This document shows positions 49,373 through 61,999 of a stretch of 64,000 nucleotides of DNA, piece by piece. The DNA is from Hortaea werneckii. Its lineage: Eukaryota; Ascomycota; Dothideomycetes; Mycosphaerellales; Teratosphaeriaceae. Position numbers and translations under genes: made by a program. The stretch's first letter is position 1. The number at the start of each line of letters is the position of its first letter. Location: contig JBAOKB010000173.1 of assembly GCA_037044905.1 (NCBI GenBank), positions 310,001 through 374,000 of the forward strand. The letters are read 5' to 3'. Under the pieces are notes generated by a model. The model was not told the DNA's origin. It was given only the letters and a program-made list of their open reading frames with translations, and did no database searches.

Positions 49373-51202
49373 TCACCGTAGAGCAGGCAATCTGTCAGCC
49401 TCCTCGCCATACGTCGCCACAACCCACTCACAGAAGTCTCTCCAGTCTCTCTCAAATATCGCCATTGCTTGCTTCCGTTCTTCTTCGCTTAGACGGCTGT
49501 GTTGTATACTCCACTGAGCAAGTTGTTTCCAGCCATGTACCGACATCCGAGTGTCTCCCACCATCACCTGATAGAACTCGAAAGAGAGGGACAGTGAGTC
49601 TTTCGTGGCACCACTAAACGTTCATGTTAGCAATGTCGCCTAGTAGTCTAACCTTAGAAATCTCACTCACCGGAATAATGAAGGATTGTCAGCACTCAAA
49701 GTGCAATGCAGGCCAGCTGCGAGAAGCTGAGGGAAAGGATGCTGCCTGATATTGCCAGAAAGGTGTAACAGCTCGTTCGAGATCGGACAAAGCTCCAGAC
49801 ATATGTTCTGTTGCTTGTACTTCTCGATAAGCAACGGGTGCTTTAACAAGGAGTAACCGTGCCCGATCCGTTTACAGTGCAGCAGCAGCGAGTCGTATAA
49901 ATTGCTGTTATCTGGATTCGATGAGCCACCAGTGTCAAGCAGAGTCTCGCCCGCATGGAACATAAAGGGAATGCTAATATCTAGATCTTTGCATGTCTTT
50001 TGAAAGCCAACCAGCAAGTCGCAATAGAAGCCGATATGATTTGGTCGATCCTCTGCACCAACCAAATCAAAGCCGCAGATGAGGTCTGGGAACTCTAGCT
50101 TCAGCTTGATGCAGCCTAGAAGCTCGGTCTGCATCCGTGCTTTTGGAATACTCCGCGGCGTACAGTAGATGATCTTCAAGCCGAAAGGGAATTTGTCGAG
50201 CTCATCCCTGTCTCCGAGTTCTTTGGTCTTTCTCTTTACCTCCTCGAAGACAATTTTCATTTGTGCACTGTGGTCCAGTTGGCGCAAACCATCGTCGGAT
50301 GGAATCGTCTTGTCCATCAGCATTGGGCGCAATTCGGCATACATAACCCTGTCCCGGATCATGCTGTTTATGGCCTCTCTGATGTACCATCTGTATACAC
50401 TTTCATAGTTCATCAAGCCCTTGAAAGCTCGAGTGCCTTGATTGAAGCACGCCCAAATTCCGTTAGTAGTCTGTTTGTCTGAATAAACACGCTCTGCTGT
50501 CAGAGCCATTTTCTCACGTGCCCAGCATTCAGCATCATCAAGGCCTTCAGGTCTTTCTTCGTATACCAGATCATGCGGGAAGCTAGATCTGAAGTCCGTC
50601 CATCGCATCCATGGGCTTGTACTTTCGGCCTTAACATCAGGATTGTATTCCATAGAGAATATGTTTGTACTGGTTGTGGTATTGGATAATACATTGAAGA
50701 CAACTTCTGCCTTCTCAAAGTCTTCCTTGGCAAGAAGTGGCCGTGTCGTCCTCACGAACATGGTTCCTTCCAGCCTACGAGCATGTGGCAGGAGCAGTTC
50801 CGGAGGCAGCTCCGTGTTGAAGTGAATATGAAGGTGGCAGCCTTTGGGCAAGTGTCGAGAGATGTCAAAGACACGGCTGCGTTCTATTCGAGACTTGTTC
50901 GGCAGAAATCGGCCGCCCATGTCTCGCACTTCCGGACCGGGCACAGCTTCACTCGGTATATTTCCATAGAGCTCTATATCACACCTTTCGTGCTCGCGAA
51001 GTTTGAAAACAATACCTGCAGCCCGCTTCTCATTGTCGGATGCCGAAACACGTGCAATCCTGTCCCAGAGTTCTTCACTTTCCTGGTTAAGAAGATCGTC
51101 GCGCATTATCCCATACGACTGACGGATCGTTTCAGATTCACGCAAACGACCTTTGCAAGCTTCCAGTGTCTTTGCAATTTTCATCCTGTTCAAAGACGGC
51201 AT
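49373..51202 (-). CDS. adenosine deaminase, ADGF/CECR1-type
   Basis: I join 49671-51202 and 49373-49613 on the minus strand (1773 nt, 590 aa). The intron is 57 bp, 49614-49670 (GTGAGT..CTAAC..TTTAG), and links SLFR to GATKDSLSLSFEF in frame. The enzyme turns adenosine (or a related nucleoside) into inosine. Motifs: PKGCHLHIHFN (residues 119-129, metal-binding H-x-H), GFDLVGAED, FMFHAGET, RIGHGYSLLKHP, ELCPISNELL and LSADNPSLF. These are the metal ligands and catalytic Glu/Asp of the family. The long N-terminal part before H-x-H is typical of the ADGF branch. ADGFs are often secreted, but no signal peptide is seen here. The reading is intact. Confidence 0.92.
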
Positions 51203-54200
51203 CCTCAGCTGAATGAATCCGGGTTGACCACCGTCAAAGACAACACAAGCGGTTAACGTCTTCCAAACACTTAATGTCTAAGCGTTGCGTCGAAGCTTTT
51301 ACGATGGCGATTCCCTCTGTGTGAATAATTCGGTGCTGCAGAAGAGAATAGACTACACAACGCGCAGGGGACCAAACTGCTTCTTTCTCCGACCGCGTCT
51401 GGCGAAGTATAAATATGAGGACTGTGAGCGTGGCTTTGCCTTCTTAACGGCCCTTCAATGCAGCACAGCCTACGAAATCTTCTGCGCCGCCACTGCTCCG
51501 CGAACTTGATAAGCAGGATTCCAGGCTGGGTTTACGTACTAATATGACGATGCTGTGCCTCTTTGCCACTTGCTGTTACAGGGATACAGTACCCTGTGCC
51601 TTGGACGGTTTAGCCTCCCGGAGCGCTAAATGACCCGATTTTTGAGCGTTCTCATCGTGCTTTTCTTTTAGGAATATAACTACGCGACTACTACATGGAA
51701 GGGTCTGGAATGCCTTGGATAATTAGTGTCAAAAGCTTGAGGACGGCTCGGAAGTTCATCGTAGATTGGATCCAGGTGTTGATTACGATCTAAGATGTCA
51801 CCTCCCAGTCTTTCAGTGATTGAAGCCCCCGTCAAGCCTGTTGGAAGCCCAAAGTTTCGTTGGCTAAGGCGTACTCTACATTGACCTGTAAAATTCTTAG
51901 AATCGTCTAAATGCGTTCTATTTCTTAGTGGTGTGTAGCTCTCATTGCCCTTGGTATTCGTGGGAAAAAATCACATTACAACTAAATGATTACTGCTGTG
52001 CAGAGGAGTGCTTCAAGTAGCCCTACAATTTCCATTGTTCCTCACAAGATAAAATCCGTAGGGAAACGCAGCCAGTGTGATCGTAGACCACTAGAGAGCC
52101 TATTCGTCAACGGGGAGCAACAGTGTTTCTATCTCCTCTTCATCATTCTCTCGGCGTAATGGAGCGAGTCCACAGAAAAAATTAGTAACTTGTGGGTAGA
52201 CCGCTGAAATAGATACATTAATGATGCAAAACTTAAGAAGAAGATGATAGAAAAATTACCGGTATAGGGTTAAACTTGTTCTCTTAATGAAAAGAAGGTT
52301 GAAAGCTCGTAGAGGTTTGACCATGACGCGACGAACATTTTACTGTTTAAGATCAAATGCGAGCCTAGAGTTCTGCCAGGATGGCGAAGTGCGGATTAGA
52401 AGCCCCCGGTCACCTCACGTATCGACACACTACCACACGGCTTATCTACACTCTGCCTCTTCCCTCTTTACATTAATCTAGAGACCTTTTCCGTTCATTT
52501 GTCCGCTTCCTGCTTGTTGCTTTGCTACCCTTTAAAGAAAATTTTCCTATCCAGTAGAAGTGCCGAGAACTGACGTTTAGTGGCGACCAAACGTGACAGG
52601 GAAGTGTCGTCTCAAACAACAAACACACAACGGAGCGCTTATTTGACCGCTGGCGCGGGGACTGCTTCTTCTAATTTGAGTCTATAGTTCGATGTTGGGA
52701 GGCACTGTCCGACTCGACTCATTATTAAAAATCTTGAGTAGGCAGTGGAAATGCCGTTGAAAGTATTAGAGTTAATGGTCCGCCTACAGCTGCCGGGCGC
52801 ATTGTGTGAATTCCAGGGAGTTTGTTAACAAAACACATAAAAGGGCCTCACTTAGCCTATACATGCGAGTCAAAGATCGTAATAATGCACGCAACTTTGT
52901 GAACAGACGTAACCGTCCACTTCACTACATAGCTGTGTGATCTGTGGCCCTGCGGGCCGTCTGTCGAGAAAGACATATTATTCGGCATCCACATTGACCG
53001 TCATCTGACGTGAATTCATGACACGAAACCTCCAGCGCATCTTTCAATTGGCGCCCGCTAGTATCGATCACGCTATACCCTTCATGCCCATGCTAGCGCT
53101 ACACGATCGTCATTCGTTCTTGAAAGCGATGCAAGAACGCTTAAAAAAAGTGCTGTAGGGCTTTACAAGTCTCAAGGTTAGGCAGAGGAGGGGCAATGCT
53201 ACGCAACAGAGCCCTGGCGCCTGCTAGATTTAGCAGCTCTCGTCCTTGTGATCGCAAGGCGAGTTTTGCGGCATGCAGTTCCACTTGCAAAGCCCCGAAC
53301 ATCGTGCTGCTAACATGCGAAAAAGCTCGTTTCCACTCTCTGACCACGTCCATAAACAATTGTCGTGTTTTGAAATGTGCCTCCAGTCTTTGTTTCATCT
53401 TCTCGCCGACGGCGAGCCACGGGTTTTCGTGATTGGGGTTTCATGGCCATTTTCCGAAGTTTCCTGACCGTCTGAGGCCTCTGTAGAACAGTCAAAAGTC
53501 TACAGCGAGTCCGGTAATGTCTCTTCATCGACCACGAGAAAACCCGGCTAAGGGTCATCTGCTTCACTGATTGCGCTTGCATCTTGCATGTTTGCACTTT
53601 GCGTGTCGGCCGTTGCCGTAGGAAGGGTTTTGAATTGAAGTAGTTGTATCAACCGCAACTTGGTAATAGAGGACAAGTCAAAAGAGCCTTGGAGCTCGGA
53701 GGAGCAGATAAGTATATAGCGTAGCCGCGGTGGATTCGTCAGTGGCGAAGTGCCCGGGAGACGCGAGCATGTGCCCAATCCCAACATCTCCACACATGGC
53801 ATTTCTGTCTGATTGGCCACTCCACCCTAGTCAATCAAATTAAAACAGAATGGCTCTTCCGGGTTCACGTCTAAAAAGTTTCCCCTCACAGGTAAAGCCT
53901 TTCCACCCTGCAATGTTTGAGCCTCTGCGTATCCTGAAACACAGGGAGTTCAGGCAAACGAATCGCAGGGGCACAAGGAGGTCTTGCGCTCCAAAACCAT
54001 TCTCTTCTCTCACGACATCTCGGACCCAGGCTAGAATGAAGTGGCTTTCAACGTCATTCCTCTTGCCATCATGCGTGCGAATTCACCTCCCTCCGGTTTA
54101 CTCACCGCGACAGTCCTGTGCATTCGTATCGAACGAGTCGTCGGCTGCTCTATTCTGGGATTGCGACAGGTCCTGTCTCGCTTGAATCGCAATCTCAAGC

Positions 54201-54419
54201 GAGGTTGGCGCCCTATTCCCTCGTGTTGATCCTTACTTAGCTGCGACAAGGCAGTGAAGCGAAATTAGAAAATGCTTTCTTGATGGCCAAGTAAAAGATG
54301 CCCATTCTTGTGATTGAGAAGTACATATCCATATTCCAATCAGTGATCCCGGCGTTTCGCTTGCATGCAATATTGAGCTCAGCGGGTGACGAAATTCCTT
54401 CAGCTACGAGTAGTATTCC
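51203..54419. other. 3.2-kb stretch with no firmly supported gene
   Basis: The first part should hold the promoter of the adenosine deaminase. At 53141-53820 on the minus strand successive frames read like one helical protein (for example FKTRQLFMDVVREWKRAFSH, then FGALQVELHAAKLALRS) interrupted by a stop and a frame change. It has no ATG start and no known family, so it is only a possible broken gene. Elsewhere nothing is seen. Confidence 0.4.
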
Positions 54420-55130
54420 GCTTGCATGGAGATGCATGCCGTCATTCATGAGGTCTGTTGCATCCAAACCCTCGATTTACCCTTCCCCACGTGCATGAGC
54501 GAGCACCAAGGCTTCGGCGAGGGGTCTGCGGCCCCTAACCAATAGAGTTATTATCCGGCTTGTACCAAACGAGCATTAGGCCACGATGAAGGATTCGGCT
54601 TTGTCACATAGTAGTAGTGCGACTTCTGTGCAGGGGGGACCTCAGCTCTCCCGCCCACTGGCGCAGCTTTGCAGGCTTTCGAGACAGCAGCCAAACGCAG
54701 AGGTGTCTGATACTATGGCTTGGCAAGCCTGTCAGTTATTCATTTGATGGCGGATTGCGCTCTGCAGTCTACTGGAAGCCACCTATGGATACTCTATGGA
54801 ATTCAGGTCTTAGGAGCTCTATCACCATTGAAGCTACACGTATCCTTAATTGACCTCAAGCTGCGCGTGCAACACGACTGGCATCTGTCTACGATGGACT
54901 TTTTTGTTTCAATTTTGTTGGCCTTTTTGGGTCAGAATCGTCAATTTTTAAACGTGCCAACAGGCTTTATCCGAGACAAAATTCTTCTGCCTTGACCACT
55001 TGCATCAAATTCTTTCAGATGAGGCCCAACACGTTTTGACTGGCACGCAAAGCTGCTTTTTTCTGAGCGACAGATCATTACCTCTGTACAAACCTCGACT
55101 ACGTGGGTACGCACCGGGGAAGCTTAATTC
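54420..55130 (+). pseudogene. relic of the F-box gene copy at 57 kb, N-terminal part deleted
   Basis: Nucleotide likeness to 56640-56860 (upstream region; for example CCACGATGA and GGATTCGGCTT-type stretches, CTCCCGCCC) is followed directly by likeness to 57740-58450. The protein LGALSPLKLHVSLIDLKLRV, then DWHLSTMDFFV and LAFLGQNRQF, matches PGALSTLKLNVSLTHLELHV, DWHPAKMGLSV and SGFLAQYRQL of the 57-kb copy. The end (CGCACCGGGGAAGCTT) matches CGCACTGGGGAAGCTT at about 58422. About 0.86 kb with the F-box is missing, and a second gap removes part of the C-terminal region. Confidence 0.65.
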
Positions 55131-55515
55131 ATTATTGGGAGATTGTAGTTAGGCCATCATAAATACGTTCCCAAGAGTTCCCAAGATACTTCACTGCGCT
55201 CGTTACGTGCAATTGCTCTGCGAACCCACTTTCATTTCAGAAGAGAAAGCGGGTTGTAGATCCTCTAGACATAATTTTGCAAGGCTTTGCATTGTTGCAT
55301 TCGGCTCCGTCACCGTCGTATGACGATGGGCACCGTGAAAAGGCGTTAGTTTGCAGACGAATAAGGTTAAGGACGCTAGGGTGATGAGGTTTTGGCGAGT
55401 ACAGATTGAAATTAAGTCTACAGGACATTGGGAAAGTTGTCTTTGAAGTACTACCGACTCCAGGGATTGGCTAGGTCAAGCTCTAATCTACCATCATGAA
55501 GATAGTCTAGCGGAT
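55131..55515. other. intergenic region
   Basis: No gene, repeat or RNA signal seen. Confidence 0.5.
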
Positions 55516-56106
55516 CTAGAACCACCAATCAACTTTTTCTTCCAGTCCGTTCATAGGTGGTGACTTCTCTGTATCATCTTTGATCCTGCCAAGAAGTTCC
55601 AAGATTTGATGTTTCATAGAATGATCATTATCACGCCAGAAGAGCGATCCGTATATTTCATGGCGCCCCGGTATTTTTTCAAAGGGCCAGTGTGCTTCCT
55701 CGTTCTTTCCAAATGAAATACTTAATTCATTACGATCAAAATTGATTACGTATGTCCAGTCCCAACCTGTCAATTGTCTCGCCTTGCGTCCCGGCACAGG
55801 AATCTCTCTTTGTCGAGAAGATCTAAGTCTTCTTAGAAGCGAAGATAGCGGTGCTAACTCGTTCAATCTTCGTTGCTTAAGCCAATATCGACTTAGCACT
55901 TTAATGTCTTGTTCTTCCTCTGTGTGCCTTAGTTGCCCTAACAATGATTTTAGTTCTTCGCGGAGATCATTGTCCTTAAGGAACGCGACTATAAAGTTCC
56001 CTGTGCCTGGTTCTTCTTCATCGGAGTAACCCCCATGAAAATCTGAGGAAATGCAAAAAGGGAAGCAGCCCCCGCACTTGATTAGTACAACACATGAGTC
56101 GTCCAT
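55516..56106 (-). CDS. single-module relative of the protein at 23-24.7 kb
   Basis: This 196-aa protein starts at ATG 56106 (MDDSCVVLIK), 34 bp after a TATA box. It has the module found twice in the 23-kb protein. The opening Cys-x-Val strand is followed by a His-Gly-Gly segment (FHGGYSDE against LPHSGG) and the helix VAFLKDNDLREELKSLLGQL (against LDFLKHREKFEKLKRLISEA). The closing WDWTYVINFDRNELSISF matches GDWKYVINLEKEIITTKY. It then ends with a short helical tail instead of the long acidic one. Function unknown; no signal peptide or membrane segment. Sequence identity is low, so this is a distant relative, not a recent copy. Confidence 0.65.
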   Translation of the reverse strand: MDDSCVVLIKCGGCFPFCISSDFHGGYSDEEEPGTGNFIVAFLKDNDLREELKSLLGQLRHTEEEQDIKVLSRYWLKQRRLNELAPLSSLLRRLRSSRQREIPVPGRKARQLTGWDWTYVINFDRNELSISFGKNEEAHWPFEKIPGRHEIYGSLFWRDNDHSMKHQILELLGRIKDDTEKSPPMNGLEEKVDWWF

Positions 56107-56997
56107 TTTGGTCGCCCGAATTGTAGAAGAAAGCAGCCCTTTTATATAGCTTCGGAGACAAAGCTGGTTACATGATTGTCTTACCCTCAGCTTTTACACA
56201 CGCGTTGTTGTATTATACTAGTACATTGTTATGGCTTTAGAGGTAGGGCCGCGCGCCCGCTTTCGAAACTAGGTAGCTTGGGGTCCTGCCATTACCAAAT
56301 GCCCAAATTGATACTCATTCTGTGAACGAGGGCAGAGAAAAACCTTGATTGGGCTTGCTTCGCTCGTAGTCGCTATTTGAGTCCGTACTGATTCACGTTT
56401 CTCCGCGTATCAAGTGCTTGGAATCAGCGGTCATGTCTACAATCCAAGGTCGCAGCGACAGCCCGCATTTGGCAAGTCGCTATAGCTGATGGGATTTGCT
56501 TTATGCCCACTGTAACGCAACGACTTGGCTTAAAGCACGTATCTAACATAAGCAGCCACCCACAGTAATAATCACCTCGTCTCGAACGCGGTCCTGTGCT
56601 CAGCAGATGCCGAAACACAACCAGTTGTGGGCGATCTCCTGCTTGCGTACCGATGCATGTCGCATTCCAAGCACGAGGTCCGTGCGATCTAAACCCTGCA
56701 GCGCAATGCACCAACGGGCAAGGGCTCTGCAACCCAAGCTACCAAGCAAGCCAATAGGATCGCCATCCGGCTTCCACTAAATAGACACACCAAGCCACGA
56801 TGACAGATTTGGCTTAGTGCGAGTTCTGCGCAGGGATCTTATATTACTCAAGTCTCCCGCCCGTTGATGCGGGAAGACCCTAGGACCGAAGGGTGTTTGC
56901 GGCTGGTCGCATCAACCGTATGTTTGATAATATCTGGGTAGGACCGCCAACATAGAACTTGTCGTCTCCCTGTCCTCCCGCCCCTCGCCGTTCCTCG
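56107..56997. other. divergent upstream region of two genes
   Basis: It lies between the minus-strand gene at 55516 and the plus-strand F-box gene. The part from about 56640 is similar to the region before the F-box relic (54430-54670), so the duplication included the promoter side. Confidence 0.55.
56140..56148 (-). promoter_or_regulatory. TATA box of the gene 55516-56106
   Basis: On the minus strand TATATAAAA lies 34 nt upstream of the ATG. The distance is short for a TATA box plus leader, so a very short 5' leader or a downstream start is implied. Confidence 0.45.
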
Positions 56998-58496
56998 ATG
57001 TCCATCCAGGACTTGCCGGAAGAACTTTGTGATATGATATGCGACTCGCTGAACGGACGAGACCTAAAAGCACTCAAACGCACTTGCAGACAATGGAAGC
57101 TTCCAGCGAGCAGGGCATTGTTCCGATGCGTCTCCTTCGAATTCAAGCCCGGCGGATGCGCCGCCATTGCAAACATATCCAAAGCCAAGCATCTTGCGAC
57201 CGCAGTGCAGGTGGTTGAGCTCCGCCGCACTGATTACCTTCCCAGATTTCTAAATCTCTATTCCTGGGAGCACAACGCAGGATATGATCTTTTGTCCCCT
57301 TGGCGTGACGAGGACCCTACCAGTCGTAGCTGGAGAAGGCGAGGGAGAAAGGGTCGGTTCCGTCTACTCAAAGAGTACAGGCGCGAGCTGAAGCAGCACA
57401 GGCATATGGCAGCTCAACTCTCCATCGCGGTTCGCCACTTTGCGCTGCACGGCTCAGCCGACACCGGCTGGGTCTCAACAGAGGTCGATCGCACGCTGTG
57501 TGGCTTTGCGAAGACAATTACTTCACTGCCGAATGTGAAATCGTTCTTCCACCAACCCGCCTTTGATAGGTATGATACCGAATGGGCCTGGCGAGGATTC
57601 AAGTTCGATTTCTACGAACCGGTCGTCGTAGACTACTTGCTTGATGCGGACTTCGAGTCACTACAAGTGCTCGCAGCTCTCTGCGTGCTCGCGTCTTCTG
57701 ACGTTCCAGCTCTTCATCGGATGGCTCTTTCCACTAATGGGCCTGCCTTTTGGGGCAGCAGTCAGACATGCAGGCTTTGACAACATGGTTCGGCAAGCAT
57801 GCGAATCAATCGTCTGATGGCGAGTCTCATACCACAGTCTACTCAGAGTCAACCACGAATACTCTAGCGAATGGAGTTGAGCTCCCAGGAGCTCTGTCAA
57901 CATTGAAACTGAACGTCTCCCTGACTCACCTTGAGCTGCACGTGAAATACGACTGGCATCCAGCCAAGATGGGGCTTTCTGTTACAGCTTTGTCTGGCTT
58001 TTTGGCTCAGTATCGCCAGCTTCGAAACCTGAAGCTTACATTTGGATTGCGTGGGTGCCAACTGCCAGTGTCCAAGATCGCCGCCCAAACGACATGCGAT
58101 ACAGCTTCCCATGTCAAGAATCTCTCGCTCTCACTACGGACAGACGAGTTGCAACTCAAGCAGCTCCTTCAAATGTTTCCGAGCCTAGAGCATTTGAGGC
58201 TTCAAGACGTATACCTCCGACAGAGTGAAGGGATGTGGGAAACGTTTATTCTATGGGTAGGACAAAGTTTCCGCCTCAAATCCATTTGCCTGGAGCATCT
58301 TGAAGATCATCTTCCATGTGGGGGGAATCGCGTTCTGTTTATTAGGGACAGCTCAATTTGTCACGATGACAGCTGGTTACTTCCCGGCACGAGGCTGTAC
58401 GAATCTCAGCTACACGCCTGCGCACTGGGGAAGCTTCAGATCCTGCCTTCGCCGCCTAAGCGCTTTGGATATTATCGCTCTCCCTTGCCATTCTAG
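56998..58496 (+). pseudogene. F-box protein gene with a one-base frameshift
   Basis: The start is the ATG at 56998 (MSIQDLPEEL); the open frame upstream has no ATG. An F-box lies at residues 3-45 (LPEELCDMICDSLNGRDLKA, then LKRTCRQWKLPASRALFRCV), followed by FEFKPGGCAAIA. The first frame stops at 57778-57780, just after GPAFWG. The protein continues in another frame from about 57756 (QALTTWFGKHANQ to PGALSTLKLNVSL and on to 58496). The shift fits loss of one G in the run at 57752-57755. The homologue at 59904-61530 carries the same order without this break (SAFWSTAH, then LECLEFRL, LKQLTLFF). A single homopolymer change may be a sequencing error, in which case this is an intact gene of about 499 aa. 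Confidence 0.7.
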
Positions 58497-59903
58497 CATA
58501 CCTTATGCGGTGACAAGTCTTGGAATACAGGTCGGTGCTCATGTTGAAGATCTTTGATTTGCTGGGTTCACATTGCTTAGCATTGGGGCGCACCTTTGTC
58601 CGTTTCAGGGATGCCAAGCTCTGAAGTCGAAGAGATGAGAGTAGAGGCACCCAAATGCAAGGTCGTTGACGTAGGTTCCACCCCAGCTAGCTTTTTATTA
58701 GAGCTCACAACAATCGAGACTGAATCTCACCAGCAACGAGTGACTGTCTAGTGTGGCTTGAAAAGTAATGTGGTACTTGCCAGCGTGTTATATACTAGGA
58801 GTCGATGAGCATAAAGACTAGATACGGATGCTTATGTGCCTGCTCGATCAATGATGCAAGAGCTCCTGTGGTGTGGCTCGGATGGTTAGGTTCGAGAATA
58901 CCACTACCCTTGATGGACGAGGAACATTGTCAAATAGAAACGATCTCGGGACAGATATTTCGTCGATAGTCACACGACGAGCCTAAGTTCTATGCTGTCG
59001 TACTTCGTTAGTATCTTAAATTCCTAGAGCGAGGATGTTCATCTCCAATTACTGGACCATCTAAGTTGTTTTCGCTGCTTTCTCATTTACGTACCGTTCT
59101 CACAGCCGCGAAGTATTCTTACGATTACGTTTACAGCTAGAACATTGGAGCATATCTTTTCAGCCCGTTCATCAATTTTCAGTGGAGAACAGTAGATTTA
59201 CTGGGACCGATTGGCAAAGGCGACGGAGGGATTGACGGCGTGCAGCAAAGGTCGTCTCTGCACATCATCGCTCTCCGCTTACATTCACAACCTTAACAAT
59301 ATTGAGAGTCTCTTCCACAGCAAGATCGAGAGGAAGGAGAGCGATAATCATTCAGATAGGTTTTATTACATTTTGGTGCGCACCAAGCAATGAGTCGCAA
59401 TGGCAGGCTACCCAAGTCAAAATGTCGTTCGCATATTGCAGTCTATGGTAAGAACTTCTGATGTCGTGCCCTCCGATATTCTCGCGAAACATCAAGTTTT
59501 GATCCCACGCCAGCCGTCTTGCAAACCGATTCCCTGCTTATGTACGCACTGCCCTAGAAGGGCACTGAAATTACAGGCTGGCGTCAGAGCACTTCTCGAT
59601 CCTGGGTAGTGATGGGATTTTTCGAAGCCATGAGACTGTGTGCAGCGATCAAAATAATGGATCATTTATTCCGTGGAAGGATCAGCTGGCCGCTGTGCGT
59701 GCACTTGCTTCCAACGAGCTAGTTGCAGAGCATGAAGTTAGCTGCTTTGTAATTCGGCTTGAAGAGTGAAAGGGCAACCTGGCTGCCTCTCAATCTTTAC
59801 ATGAGCTGGCACCCTAACGCCTCAATCTAAACCAGAACCAGAGTGAAAGTGAGGTCCGGCGCCGACCTGGGCAAGCGAAGGGATCACCAAGCAGACATCA
59901 TGA
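58497..59903. other. 1.4-kb stretch without a supported gene
   Basis: Short frames only. It separates two convergent F-box family members. Confidence 0.5.
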
Positions 59904-61530
59904 TCACTGCCATTCCTGTCCTCCAGATCTGGCCATGTACTTCGCAGGCGCTAATGGGGGACAGCTGGAGGCCTTTCCCAGCACAAATCGCACAATTTCA
60001 TCTACGTAGATAGTATATCGACACACTTTCGTGGGGCCTTTCTTCCACTCATCCGCCGTCGGCTCAAGCAGAAGACGTGGCTTCTGTTCTTGAAAGTCTA
60101 CGAGTGCTCGGAGCTCAATGCGGTCAAGGCCAAGACGGCATGCAATGTGGTGCAGCACAACCTCCCAGCATCCGCCGCCGGGCATAAGCGCGATGTATTC
60201 AAGTCGAAGATGGCGAATGGCATCTAAGTGCTCGAACAGGCAGAGTAAGTGCGAAGCAACTGTCACCAAGGATAGGTGCAGGTACTGTAAATGACGGAAC
60301 GCTTTACCTGCCCCCTGAACGAGCTTCGCGGAAGCCTTTGATAGAGAAAGTACATAGTAGATCATCGTGCATCTCGCTTACGTCACTCTGTTCATAGTCC
60401 AGGTATGTACGATGAGCAAAATCGTATGCACATGCGAAGTTGCGAAAGAAGAGTGTAAGTTGCTTCAGATGTTTTGTCTGTTGAAGAGCGTTCGACAGAG
60501 AGGTCGCTATAGTGAGGAGCTCGTTGGAGTCTTGCGACCAGCTTGTCTCAAGACGGAACTCGAGACATTCTAATCGCGAAAGAGCAAGTTCCCATAAGTC
60601 GTTCTGGCGTGTCAAAGCTTCACAGTGCCGTATCAGGGAAAGTGGTCCATCTAGCCTTGCAAGCTGCCTCTCGAGCTCAGCGTCAATGCTTTCAAAAGAC
60701 TGAGACAGTCGTCGGGCCGGAGTTTCGGTCCAATCAAGGAGATGAAGAAGATGCGCTGTGCTCCAGAATGCGCTCCCTCTCGTAAAGATGTCCATTGAGC
60801 GTAGCACATTTGGCGCAAGTAGAGTAATATGCGACGCGAAAAAGAGCTGGAAAGCGTCGATGTCTGGGTCATTGCCGAAATTGCTGTTGGCTGTAAGTGC
60901 TTCTGGATGAAATTCGATTTGACGCCATTTACGTCCCCAGTGTTCTTCGTCCTCGTACATAGGCGTGTACCTGAAAGCGCTTACAAGTGGGAGGGACTGG
61001 ACTGCCGCGCGAAATGTGGAAAGGGTCTGCTGCGCATCGGATGGGAAGCTTTGAGTGTGACTGTCTGCCAGCGGAATGGCGGCCAGTGAAAGGCGCGCTA
61101 TGTACTCTTCTCCTCGCTGCTTCTCGCGTTCATATTCCTCGTACAGACATTGACGGTCTCTTTCGGTCATTGATCTCCATTGCTCTTGCGACATTGAGCT
61201 TGGACTCGGGTCAACCTCCTTGCTCGACCATTTGTGTTCGTATATGGTCGATTCGCACCATTCGGCGTGATGGGAAAAGCATTTGAAGCCAGTACGACGC
61301 CCGAGATGTATGGTGCGAACCTCTTGTTGAAGGTCTGGTTGACTTGCGATTGCTGCCAATCCGTCACAACCACCTGGCTCGAGGTCGAAAGAGATCTCGC
61401 GAAAAACATGTGGCGTGGCTAAATCCTTGCATTTCCGGGAAACAGTTCGAAGGGATTTGAAGGCCTTTAGGTCAAGCTGTACAAGAACATTCTCCACTAG
61501 CTCTGCTGGTAGCGACAAGAACTGAGACAT
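59904..61530 (-). CDS. F-box protein of the same family, two exons
   Basis: I join 60354-61530 and 59904-60307 on the minus strand (1581 nt, 526 aa). The proposed intron is 46 bp, 60308-60353 (GTACTT..GCAG), and links HDDLL to KAFRHLQYLHLSL in frame. The alternative is a frameshift, since no good branch site is seen. The F-box is at residues 5-48 (SLPAELVENVLVQLDLKAFK, then SRKCKDLATPHVFREI), followed by FDLEPGGCDGLAAIA. The protein follows the copy at 57 kb throughout: the F-x-L/F-x-P-G-G-C motif, the S/P-A-F-W motif, Leu-rich strands, and LRLEYIAL against LRLQDVYL. Its role is probably substrate recognition for an SCF ubiquitin ligase. Its direction is opposite to the 57-kb copy. Confidence 0.75.
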
Positions 61531-61999
61531 GTATGTGAAGTGACGGATAGGAAAGTCGGTGTCTGTAAGAGGCGGCTAAGGCCTCTAGGTCAAAGGGGTA
61601 CCGCCACGTGCGAGTACCATATGGCCTCGGCAATCGCCGATGACCACAATCATCTTTTGCACTCCGCCTACCGTACCGTCGCCTGCCTAGGTATTTTCTT
61701 TGACCTCTTCCACACGAGAAAACACAGTCAAATTTCTTCAATCGCAAAGAGATGGTTCAGCTCCGTGGTGCACATGGTGCGCAGCACCTGCGACCATATT
61801 AGGAAGTGCTCGCCGCAAACCGTACGGACGGGTGCTTTCAGTTATGAAGTACATGGTCACCTAGGTAGTACGGAAGAGGCCTTCGTACACCGTCCGTCGC
61901 ACTACGTAAGATTTCTCGTCTGCAGCTTTAGAAAGTCGAAGGTCACTCCCGTCGAAGGTAGTGCCCAGTCGTTGCGATTTAGACCATTCTGGAAATCTG
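61531..61999. other. divergent promoter region
   Basis: It lies between the F-box gene (minus) and the channel gene (plus). Overlapping frames here have no recognisable content. Confidence 0.5.

Noticed and set aside
53141..53820. Minus-strand helical protein
   Set aside because: It needs a frame change and a stop to be bridged, has no ATG, and no known family; kept only as a remark.
57750..57830. Intron instead of frameshift in the 57-kb F-box gene
   Set aside because: No GT..AG pair of plausible length lies between the two frames before the stop; loss of one G in the run at 57752-57755 explains it.
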